Made by a program: the position numbers and the translations under genes. The notes under the pieces were generated by a model, which was given only the letters and a program-made list of their open reading frames with translations, did no database searches and had not been told where the DNA came from. 24,677 nt of DNA from Candidatus Bipolaricaulota bacterium (lineage in GTDB: Bacteria; Bipolaricaulota; Bipolaricaulia; Bipolaricaulales; Bipolaricaulaceae): the NCBI GenBank assembly GCA_025060555.1, contig JANXBC010000012.1, positions 1 to 24,677 of the forward strand, given 5' to 3'. This document shows, in pieces, positions 15,637 to 21,442 of the stretch. Position 1 is the first letter of the stretch, and each line of letters opens with the position of its first letter.

Positions 15637-16160
15637 TAGCTCCGAGTGGCCTGAAGACTCTGAAGAAAGCTCAAGGTTCGGCGAAGCTCGTCAAGGGAAA
15701 GGAGATCTAATGCGGACAAAATTTCCTGACGCAAAAGAGAGCGCTCGCGTTCCACTTGCCGCTCCTCGTAGAGGGCTTGCTCTGCAAGCCTGCGGGCCAC
15801 ACGACACACATCTTGGTCCACATAGCTCACCCGCCAGCGTGGAAACTGTCGAAGACCATCTTGAACTTGCCTATTGAGATATTGGAGTGCGGGCTCGCGC
15901 GGAGGAAGCACCCCCAGGATCTGGTTGGCTATCTGTTGACTATCCACAAAAACCACAACTTCCTCAGGCTGATATTGCGCAGCGAGACGCAGACCTTCCA
16001 AGATCGCTTTGTACTCCGCTGTTTCTTGCGATCCTTTTCCCAGCGTCTTCCCAATATGAGCTAAGACTTTCCCTTGTTTGTCGGCAAGGACCACACCGAT
16101 GGCCGCTTGGGCGGGGTCGCCCCGTGCTATCCCACTCACGGTGAGCACAAGCTTCCGCAT
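15636..16160 (-). CDS. Degenerate RNase HI-like protein
   Basis: The 174-residue protein has the RNase HI-like fold of the YpdQ or RNase H/reverse-transcriptase-like group. The expected first strand is L-V-L-T-V-S-G-I-A-R-G-D-P, then G-S-Q-E-T-A-E-Y-K-A-I-L and V-V-V-F-V-D-S-Q-Q-I. Of the four catalytic acidic residues, Glu49 and Asp73 are kept. The first Asp is Ser9 and the last (A-D-x-L-A) is Arg123. Two-metal RNase H chemistry is therefore doubtful. A helical C-terminal extension of about 40 residues follows. The start codon lies 5 nt after a tRNA with no ribosome binding site; an earlier or later start would break the first strand. The gene is coupled to dtd by a 1-nt overlap. Confidence 0.85.
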   Translation of the reverse strand: MRKLVLTVSGIARGDPAQAAIGVVLADKQGKVLAHIGKTLGKGSQETAEYKAILEGLRLAAQYQPEEVVVFVDSQQIANQILGVLPPREPALQYLNRQVQDGLRQFPRWRVSYVDQDVCRVARRLAEQALYEERQVERERSLLRQEILSALDLLSLDELRRTLSFLQSLQATRS

Positions 16161-16165
16161 GGTTT

Positions 16166-16237
16166 TGGGCCCGGCAGGGCTCGAACCTGCGACCGACCGG
16201 TTATGAGCCGGCTGCTCTACCCCTGAGCTACGGGCCC
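16166..16237 (-). tRNA. tRNA with anticodon CAT (elongator Met, or Ile2)
   Basis: The full cloverleaf can be drawn by hand in 72 nt: acceptor GGGCCCG/CGGGCCC, D arm GCTC/GAGC with a 7-nt loop, anticodon stem GCCGG/CCGGT around loop CTCATAA, variable CGGTC, T arm GCAGG/CCTGC around TTCGAGC, and discriminator A at 16166. CCA is not encoded. The G1-C72 pair excludes initiator tRNA. The anticodon arm and variable region resemble tRNA-Ile2 of other bacteria, in which C34 is changed to lysidine by TilS, at least as much as elongator tRNA-Met; I cannot decide between them. It stands 5 nt upstream of the RNase H-like start codon. Confidence 0.95.
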
Positions 16238-16247
16238 ACTAATACGT

Positions 16248-16276
16248 ATGTTATTGATCCTCTCCATTTTCGACAA
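16248..16276 (-). promoter_or_regulatory. Candidate promoter for the tRNA-RNase H-dtd-rpmF transcript
   Basis: On the minus strand TTGTCG (16271-16276) is spaced 17 nt from TAACAT (16248-16253), which lies 10 nt before the tRNA 5' end. Spacing and position fit a sigma70-type promoter; both hexamers match the consensus imperfectly. Confidence 0.42.
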
Positions 16277-16640
16277 CTGGGCTTGATCAACGTAAAGGTG
16301 CAAAACCGCAGCACTGATTCGATAGTGCACAAAATGAACCATGACTATCCCCAAGATCGCTGGCTCCCTTATCTTACCAAATCTGCGCTTAAGCCTAGCC
16401 ATGATTTCTTTTCATATTTGAAACCTAATAGCTGCAATCGAGGTGAAATTTACTTGGATCAGGAAAAAGTGAGGCACGCGGCCGATCTATAGGGCACCAA
16501 TGGAATCTCTGCTCCTTTGGGGAACCAATAAACGCTGATCTTATTCCTTCGCTAGAATCAATGCTTAACATGGAGAACAAAAAAGAGGCCTTGTAGAACT
16601 GGAAAGATGTGAGCACAGGCACAAATTTCCAAGGATCGGG

Positions 16641-16820
16641 ATGGGCAACGCCAGCATCTCAAGGCAAGCGGCCATTCTTTGGGCTTCCAACATCTATGAC
16701 GCTTGCCGCCTCACATTGGGCACCGCGTCAGACGCAGCAGCGTTGCTTGGTACTCCCACGACCACCCTGCCTTTGGCCCCCGGCGCTTCCATCACGGTGA
16801 AGGTCGCGGAGAGCAGGTGA
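16641..16820 (+). CDS. Possible small protein (59 aa) or start of a decayed gene
   Basis: The ATG at 16641 follows AAGGA (16631-16635) by 5 nt. The 59 residues read as protein: M-G-N-A-S-I-S-R-Q-A-A-I-L-W-A-S-N, a middle T-L-G-T-A-S-D-A-A-A-L-L-G and an end L-A-P-G-A-S-I-T-V-K-V-A-E-S-R before TGA. After that TGA the same frame stays open and protein-like for 44 codons (A-R-S-G-V-V-P-S-V-V-L-A-D-T-P-G-S-G) to a second TGA at 16953-16955. This suggests a gene broken by a nonsense mutation as much as a small intact one. No family recognised; antisense frames are open too, so coding is not certain. Confidence 0.33.
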   Translation: MGNASISRQAAILWASNIYDACRLTLGTASDAAALLGTPTTTLPLAPGASITVKVAESR

Positions 16821-17055
16821 GCCAGATCTGGGGTCGTACCTAGCGTTGTCCTTGCCGATACCCCTGGGTCTGGAAAGCCGCTTGGCCAAATTAGTGAGTA
16901 CGGGATCATTGCGCGAACCCCGGGGAAAATGAACAACACTTCCGTGCCCCATTGATGTCAGGTATTGAAACACCGGCCACTTCCAAAAACCACGCTTTCT
17001 TGACGATATTAAAAGGGAGCAAGGTCTGCCAAGCCTGAGAGCAGGGTCGGTCCTC

Positions 17056-17076
17056 GCCTTACGCGAAGGCCTTTTT
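17056..17076 (+). terminator. Rho-independent terminator, plus strand
   Basis: GCCTT (17056-17060) pairs with AAGGC (17066-17070) around ACGCG, followed by C and five T (17072-17076). It would stop plus-strand transcripts coming from the small ORF region before they enter the convergent Mrp operon. Confidence 0.5.
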
Positions 17077-17117
17077 CGTTTCGCCTGAGTCCGTGAGGCT
17101 AAGCCGGCGCGAGCTCA

Positions 17118-18563
17118 CTAGGCGATGAGGAGGATTGTGCTCAACGCCACTGTAGCGAGGAGAACAGAAAGAAGCGCGTGCTCAAGAAAAAACTGTGGCA
17201 ATGGCAAACGTTTTTCCCGCACAAGGAGGTACGTAAGGAACCCCAACCCAACGGCGAGCACCGCCTCCACCCACGCTTGCAAGGCAAGAACTGCAGGGTT
17301 ATGCAAAATACCCCAAAGGCCAAGGGCAATAACCCCCATCGCCAAAAGCATTATGCCACCGAACTTTCCGCCCCCCTGCCCCCGAAAAAGCGTGAGAAGT
17401 TTAGCGAAGGAGGCGGCTGTACCTACGCTGAGAAGGAAAAGAAAAGCTTTGGCCCAAATGGGCTGGGCCAAGCTAAGGTAGTTTTTGGCAACAAAGCCTG
17501 CCAGAGGTGGCAGGCCCACGATGGCCCAGGAACCCACGGCCAGACCAAGAGCTGCTGGCCAAGGGACTTTCCCCACAAGCTCCGGGATGGACCGCGTTGC
17601 CCCCGCTTCCACGGCCTCACCCGCGCACAGGAAGAGAAGACCCTTGAACAGGCCGTGCGCCACAAGATAGAGAAGAGCTCCCAGCTCCGCACTGAGACCT
17701 AACCCAAGAAGCATGTACCCGATTTGTGAAACGGTGTGGTGACCAAGCATTATTTTTAGATCCTTCTCGCCCAGGGCGTAGAGAACCCCACCGAATCCGG
17801 TGAGAAGCCCTAGGGCAAGGAGGACCGGTTCCAAGGGAAAAGCCTCAGCCAAGCGGGCCAAAGCGAGAACTCCCAGCTTCACCACGAGGCCAGAAAGGAG
17901 CACAGAGACCTCGGTTGGCGCATGTCCATGAGCCTGGGGAAGCCAAAGGCCAAAAAGGAAGACCCCGGTTTTCACGGTTGCCCCGGCCAAGAGGAGGCCA
18001 GCGCCGATGCGCAAGGGCTTATCCCACACTTCGGTTTGCGAAAGCGCTGTTATCGCAAGGGCTCCAGTACGACCGTAAACCAAACCCAATCCGAAAAGGT
18101 AAAAGATCATCCCCAACCCGGCAAGGAGGATGTAGCGTAGGGCTGCCCAAAGCGCGGCGCTCCGCCCCTCCTTGGCGATGAGGATCACGGAAAGAAGGGA
18201 AGAAAGCTCGAGCACTACATATAGGTTGAAGAGATCACGAGAAATGCTGCCAGCAAGGCACGTAGCCACAAGCAGAGTGATGAGAGCATGGCGCAAGGAG
18301 TCCTTGGACCAGGCGTGAAGGATGACAGCAGCGTGGAGGAAGAGGGCGAGGCTCCAAAAAGCAAGGGCCCAAAGATCGCCGGCCACGGCGATCCCCCAAG
18401 GGAGCCCGCCCACGAACCCCTCGGGAAACCCTGGTAACCACAGAGCTAGGCTTGCTAGACCAGCGAAGACGGCCAAAACCGCGGTCTCCCGCCCCCGGGC
18501 CGAGACGATGCCCAACAGAGCCAAAGCAAAATAGGCGAGAACGCCGGCCAGGGCTGCAATCAT
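17118..18563 (-). CDS. mrpD: Mrp/Mbh-type antiporter subunit D (MbhH-like)
   Basis: This is the NuoN/NuoM-like ion-translocating membrane subunit, 481 residues with about fourteen helices. The conserved TM5 glutamate is Glu119 in F-N-L-Y-V-V-L-E-L-S-S-L-L-S, the TM7 lysine is Lys198 in A-T-V-K-T-G-V-F-L-F-G, and Lys229 lies in L-V-V-K-L-G-V. The W-L-P-Q-A-H-G-H-A-P loop, S-Q-I-G-Y-M-L-L-G and V-A-H-G-L-F-K-G-L-L-F-L are further antiporter signatures. It exchanges Na+ and H+ or couples them to redox energy in Mrp and Mbh complexes. The start overlaps mrpC by 4 bp (ATGA) and it is the last gene of the operon; no hydrogenase gene follows. Confidence 0.93.
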   Translation of the reverse strand: MIAALAGVLAYFALALLGIVSARGRETAVLAVFAGLASLALWLPGFPEGFVGGLPWGIAVAGDLWALAFWSLALFLHAAVILHAWSKDSLRHALITLLVATCLAGSISRDLFNLYVVLELSSLLSVILIAKEGRSAALWAALRYILLAGLGMIFYLFGLGLVYGRTGALAITALSQTEVWDKPLRIGAGLLLAGATVKTGVFLFGLWLPQAHGHAPTEVSVLLSGLVVKLGVLALARLAEAFPLEPVLLALGLLTGFGGVLYALGEKDLKIMLGHHTVSQIGYMLLGLGLSAELGALLYLVAHGLFKGLLFLCAGEAVEAGATRSIPELVGKVPWPAALGLAVGSWAIVGLPPLAGFVAKNYLSLAQPIWAKAFLFLLSVGTAASFAKLLTLFRGQGGGKFGGIMLLAMGVIALGLWGILHNPAVLALQAWVEAVLAVGLGFLTYLLVREKRLPLPQFFLEHALLSVLLATVALSTILLIA

Positions 18564-18901
18564 ACGCTACCCTCTTCCAGTTTTCGGGCGTCCTGCGTGT
18601 GGCGGTACTCAGTGAGCAGGATCACCAAAGCCAAGGCCAAGGCCAATGTAGCGAAGTGAATGACAACAGCGGTGAGCACGAGGGCTTGGGGCAAGGCATC
18701 GGCTGCAGGTCCAGGTCCAAGCCCTACGATGGGGGGCCGCACTCCCGGCCGATGGGAAAGAGCGACAAGGAAAAGAATGCCTCCGCCGGAGGCCACGTTG
18801 AGGCCCAATAGTTTCCAGACAAGGTTACGCCGAACGACCATCGTCCAGATTCCCAACAGGGCCAAAGCTACGGATAAACCGAGGCCGCTTAGGCTTTCCA
18901 T
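18560..18901 (-). CDS. mrpC: Mrp antiporter subunit C (NuoK-like, MbhG-like)
   Basis: A 113-residue NuoK-like protein with three transmembrane helices, the normal MrpC size. The signature D-A-L-P-Q-A-L-V-L-T-A-V-V-I begins near 65 and precedes the third helix. The start at 18901 (M-E-S-L-S-G-L-G) has GGGGAGGTG upstream and lies one base after the stop of the mrpB-like gene. It forms the channel-side partner of MrpD in the membrane. The longer frame upstream has no ribosome binding site. Confidence 0.94.
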   Translation of the reverse strand: MESLSGLGLSVALALLGIWTMVVRRNLVWKLLGLNVASGGGILFLVALSHRPGVRPPIVGLGPGPAADALPQALVLTAVVIHFATLALALALVILLTEYRHTQDARKLEEGSV

Positions 18902-18902
18902 C

Positions 18903-19541
18903 TCACACCTCCCCGCGGGCGGACGCGAACCGATGCAGTACAGCCCAAGCACCGATGGCTACCTCGAGAGCGATGAGGAGGTTGGCGGCGATGAACGCAG
19001 CGGACGTGCGTACCTCAAGGATCAGGACTATCGCTCCCAAAGAAAGGAGGAGCACAGCGGCCACGTATTCTAGACTTTCCAAGCGTGGCTCGTAGAGCTC
19101 AGCGCTAAGGCGCTCCATGCCCTTGGCGAGAGCAAGGAGCAAGAGGGCGGAGCCGAAGATGACGCCGGCGGGAAATCCACCGCCGGGGCCAAGGTGGCCG
19201 CTTGCGGCCACGTAGAGGGCAAAGACCAGAATTGGCCCCAGCAAGAGGTCCGCGGCGCGGCGAAGAAGCGGGCTCTGCGCCACCGGCCGCAGTTCCCCGC
19301 GCCAGCAGAGAGTGCCAAGGAAAAAGCGCACGCCCACCATGGCCACCACGTAGACCAACACCTCAAATAGGGTGTCCCAAAGCCGCATGCCCAGGACTAC
19401 GCAGGCGACAGCGTTGGCCACTCCCCACCCTTGGGCTATGGGATCGGGGTCCACGGGATTCTCGCGGGGCCAAAGGCCCGCGATCCCTGCCGCCAAAAGA
19501 GCGGCTAACGATAAAAGCCCCAAAGCCAAAATAGGCCTCAT
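18903..19541 (-). CDS. mrpB: MbhE-MrpB fusion subunit of a Mrp/Mbh antiporter
   Basis: The 212-residue protein joins two modules. Residues 1 to about 80 are MbhE-like, which is the very C-terminus of MrpA in classical systems: G-V-A-N-A-V-A-C-V-V near 40, then R-L-W-D-T-L-F-E-V-L-V-Y-V-V-A-M-V-G-V. Residues about 90-212 are MrpB/MnhB: P-I-L-V-F-A-L-Y-V near 103, the family hallmark G-H-L-G-P-G-G-G-F-P-A-G-V-I near 114, and later E-Y-V-A-A-V-L-L-L. In Mbh operons these are separate MbhE and MbhF genes or the fused form. The start overlaps the upstream stop as ATGA. Confidence 0.9.
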   Translation of the reverse strand: MRPILALGLLSLAALLAAGIAGLWPRENPVDPDPIAQGWGVANAVACVVLGMRLWDTLFEVLVYVVAMVGVRFFLGTLCWRGELRPVAQSPLLRRAADLLLGPILVFALYVAASGHLGPGGGFPAGVIFGSALLLLALAKGMERLSAELYEPRLESLEYVAAVLLLSLGAIVLILEVRTSAAFIAANLLIALEVAIGAWAVLHRFASARGEV

Positions 19542-20353
19542 CTCAAATACTTGCGCACAAGCTCACGAAGTTCACCTTGCCGCTCCAGCTCCGCCAAAAA
19601 TCCCTCGAGGCTTTGGCGGAGCTCCTCGTCCGCGGGGTTCAGGGCAAACGCAAAACCATATTCTTCAGGAAGTACTGTCGTTTCCGCTTCGGGAAAGAGG
19701 TTTTGCATGGTCCATTCTCGCAGACGCAGAAGATCTGTCACCGCCTCGCCCAACTCACCGCGCGCCAGGGCCCGTGCCAAGTCCGCCGCCTCCGGAAAAA
19801 GTTTTCCTTTTGGGCCTACAAGATGGGCAGCGGGCTCGCCCAAGACGGCGCCCACAGGACCCTCAGCCACCCGAACCCGCACAAGCCGCGTGAGCACAAG
19901 GGGTCTTGTGAAGACCAGGCCGTTCTCCCCGCGGGATAGAAAACCCCCTGCGGCGAGGTGAACCTCCCCGCTTTGCACAAGACGCGGAATCTCAGCCCTC
20001 GGCACCCAAATAAGCTCCAAATCCCGGTGGCACCAGCGCGCAAAGCGCTCAAGGATTTCCCATTCCAGGCCGGCAATGCCTTCGCCCGCGGGGTAGAGGA
20101 GGGGGTAAAGGGGGACAGCCGCCACCACAAGCTTGCCAGTACGGCGCAAGGCAAGAAGGTAGACGAAAGTGACGAGACCGAACCCCACAGCAGCCTCGGT
20201 GAGCGCCACATCCGGGGCCGCAAGGACTAAGTACAGACCCGCCAGGACTAACGAATGTACTCCCACCCCAATCACTCCCCAAAGTAGACGCTTTTGCGTG
20301 AGAGAGAATAAAACGAGGAAGAGGGCGAGGACCGCCAAAAGGATAGCTACCAT
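19538..20353 (-). CDS. DUF4040 (MbhD-like) antiporter subunit fused to a family-3 solute-binding domain
   Basis: The ATG at 20353 (M-V-A-I-L-L-A-V) lies 1 nt after the mrpG stop. Residues 1-72 form three helices of the DUF4040/MbhD domain, the NuoJ-like part of MrpA, with the family motif A-A-P-D-V-A-L-T-E-A-A-V-G. Residues about 85-271 match a bacterial extracellular solute-binding protein of family 3: E-I-L-E-R-F-A-R-W, then L-E-L-I-W-V-P-R-A-E-I-P-R-L-V-Q-S-G-E, then F-T-R-P-L-V, and a closing E-Y-G-F-A-F-A-L-N-P and G-E-L-R-E-L-V-R-K-Y-L. Such domains normally capture amino acids outside the cell. The basic residues after helix 3 (L-R-R-T-G-K) point to a cytoplasmic side, unless the short hydrophobic L-V-V-A-A-V-P-L-Y-P crosses back. 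I infer a sensory or regulatory role. Confidence 0.88.
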   Translation of the reverse strand: MVAILLAVLALFLVLFSLTQKRLLWGVIGVGVHSLVLAGLYLVLAAPDVALTEAAVGFGLVTFVYLLALRRTGKLVVAAVPLYPLLYPAGEGIAGLEWEILERFARWCHRDLELIWVPRAEIPRLVQSGEVHLAAGGFLSRGENGLVFTRPLVLTRLVRVRVAEGPVGAVLGEPAAHLVGPKGKLFPEAADLARALARGELGEAVTDLLRLREWTMQNLFPEAETTVLPEEYGFAFALNPADEELRQSLEGFLAELERQGELRELVRKYLR

Positions 20354-20354
20354 G

Positions 20355-20636
20355 TCAGTGGCGCATTCCTCGGGTGAACGCGCTTTTGGCGATAGCATGC
20401 GTGGCCAGTGGGCTGGTGAAAAGGAGGAAGAGCATCAGGACCACGGTGAGCCCACCGGTAGCAGCCCAACCTGTGTAGAATATAAGACCAACAAGGAATG
20501 ACCAAGCACCCCCTATATCGGCTACCCCGGCCACTTGGAGTCGCACATAGGGTGAGCGAAACCGCGCCATTCCCAGCCCACCAAGCCAAAGGAGGGCAAG
20601 GCCCAGGCCAAGGAGGAATCCACCAAGGATATTCAC
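20355..20636 (-). CDS. mrpG: Mrp antiporter subunit G (MbhC-like)
   Basis: The 93-residue product has three helices and the MnhG pattern: G-L-G-M-A-R-F-R-S-P-Y-V-R-L-Q near 22 (usually R-x-P-D-x-Y-x-R-x-H), then a small-residue turn and helix, and L-F-L-L-F-T-S-P-L-A-T-H-A-I-A-K-S-A-F near 68, where T-S-P-x-A-x-H is diagnostic. The start is GTG at 20636, overlapping the mrpF stop (GTGA), with AAGGAG upstream. MrpG is a small scaffold subunit of the membrane complex. Confidence 0.94.
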   Translation of the reverse strand: MNILGGFLLGLGLALLWLGGLGMARFRSPYVRLQVAGVADIGGAWSFLVGLIFYTGWAATGGLTVVLMLFLLFTSPLATHAIAKSAFTRGMRH

Positions 20637-20884
20637 ATCTCACTCCTTTCCCCAAAGCGCGCAACCAACACTGTGCCTAAAAACCCAAGGATTGCGTATG
20701 CAAGGGCTACATCCAAAAGGAGCTCATGGCCAGAGAAAGCTGCGTGAGCAGCCAAAACCAGTGCTATCCGTACGTTTAAGGACGAAGCTCCACACAGCCG
20801 GTCCCAAAGCGTTGGCCCCCGCCAAAGCACTACCAGCGGAAAAACAGCGCTAAGGATGAGGAAAATCTCCGTGATTAATCTCAT
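20633..20884 (-). CDS. mrpF: Mrp antiporter subunit F (MbhB-like)
   Basis: The 83-residue product has three helices. R-G-P-T-L-W-D-R-L-C-G-A-S-S-L-N near 24-39 is the MnhF signature (R-G-P-x-x-x-D-R-x-x-A), followed by a helix with D-V-A-L-A-Y-A-I-L-G-F-L-G-T-V-L-V-A. The ATG at 20884 overlaps the mrpE stop (ATGA). The longer frame upstream lies within mrpE and is not used. Confidence 0.94.
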   Translation of the reverse strand: MRLITEIFLILSAVFPLVVLWRGPTLWDRLCGASSLNVRIALVLAAHAAFSGHELLLDVALAYAILGFLGTVLVARFGERSEM

Positions 20885-21357
20885 TCCAAAAGCTTTTCTA
20901 AAAGTCCCTGGAGGCGTGCTAGGCCGGGCAAATCCGTAGCAGGGGAAACGCAAAGACAATGTACGTAAAGAACATCACCCTCGGCGACCAGGGCGATGGT
21001 CCCGGGCGTAACGGTTACTGCCCAAAAAAGCAACAGTTGAGCAGCTTCTGTGCGGAGTCGGAGGGGAACAACCACGATCCCCGGGGAGATGCAGCCGGTA
21101 ATAATAGACCACCCTACTCGGCACACGGAGAGGAATATCCGCCACAGCACAAGCCCACCAAACAGACACCAAAGATCTAGACGAAAGAAACTCTTCGGGA
21201 CGCGTAGCAAAACCAGCCCACGAGACAAAGCAAAATACAAACTAGCAGGGAAAATCACACCAACCAAAATAACTGGCCAACTTGGGCTCCGCCAAAGGAG
21301 GACCCAGAGGCCCCAAAGTGCTGCTCCTAATACACACGCTGTAAGCCTAGCAAGCAT
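20881..21357 (-). CDS. mrpE: Mrp antiporter subunit E (MbhA-like)
   Basis: First gene of the operon, 158 residues. It has two N-terminal helices followed by the MnhE region V-L-W-R-I-F-L-S-V, a segment rich in P-G-I-V-V-V-P-L-R, and the diagnostic T-V-T-P-G-T-I-A-L-V-A-E-G-D-V-L-Y-V-H-C-L near 118-138. MrpE is needed for Na+/H+ exchange in known Mrp complexes. The start is ATG at 21357 or the GTG immediately before it at 21360; the ribosome binding site is weak in both cases. It is divergent from the DUF4282 gene over 85 bp. Confidence 0.93.
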   Translation of the reverse strand: MLARLTACVLGAALWGLWVLLWRSPSWPVILVGVIFPASLYFALSRGLVLLRVPKSFFRLDLWCLFGGLVLWRIFLSVCRVGWSIITGCISPGIVVVPLRLRTEAAQLLLFWAVTVTPGTIALVAEGDVLYVHCLCVSPATDLPGLARLQGLLEKLLE

Positions 21358-21385
21358 CACTCTTGGAGTTTACCGAGTTACTGGC

Positions 21386-21415
21386 TTGACGCGGAAGACC
21401 ACTTGGGGGTAGGTT
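21386..21415 (+). promoter_or_regulatory. Candidate promoter for the DUF4282 gene
   Basis: TTGACG (21386-21391) is followed after 18 nt by TAGGTT (21410-21415), 27 nt before the ATG at 21443. The -35 is one base off consensus and the -10 is moderate. It lies in the 85-bp divergent region shared with the start of the Mrp operon, for which I see no equally good promoter. Confidence 0.5.
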
Positions 21416-21442
21416 AAGAAAACTATGCTGAGGGAGGAGACC

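Larger units (their letters stand above)
16238..17117. other. Intergenic stretch, A/T-rich at its left, with one small SD-led ORF
   Basis: Between the tRNA and the Mrp operon end there is no large gene. Bases 16240-16620 are visibly A/T-richer than the genes around, and I see only low-quality short frames there. From 16641 a small plus-strand ORF with a ribosome binding site is readable. Near the right end are a perfect 4-bp hairpin CCTG-AGAG-CAGG (17034-17045) and a terminator-like hairpin (17056-17076). The Mrp operon converges on this stretch from the right. Confidence 0.5.

Noticed and set aside
16217..16402. Minus-strand 61-codon frame upstream of and overlapping the tRNA
   Set aside because: It runs into the tRNA gene and covers the tRNA promoter; coding there is implausible.
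16818..16820. TGA recoding (selenocysteine or TGA as glycine/tryptophan)
   Set aside because: TGA is the stop of many intact neighbouring genes, including overlapping ATGA junctions, and no SECIS-like element is evident.
16694..16939. Minus-strand 81-codon frame antisense to the small ORF at 16641
   Set aside because: Looks partly protein-like, but lacks a ribosome binding site; the plus frame has one and a downstream terminator. Neither is certain.
17034..17076. Two adjacent hairpins considered as a small RNA or riboswitch
   Set aside because: No match to a riboswitch, SRP, 6S, tmRNA or RNase P core that I can recognise; the second hairpin is adequately explained as a terminator.
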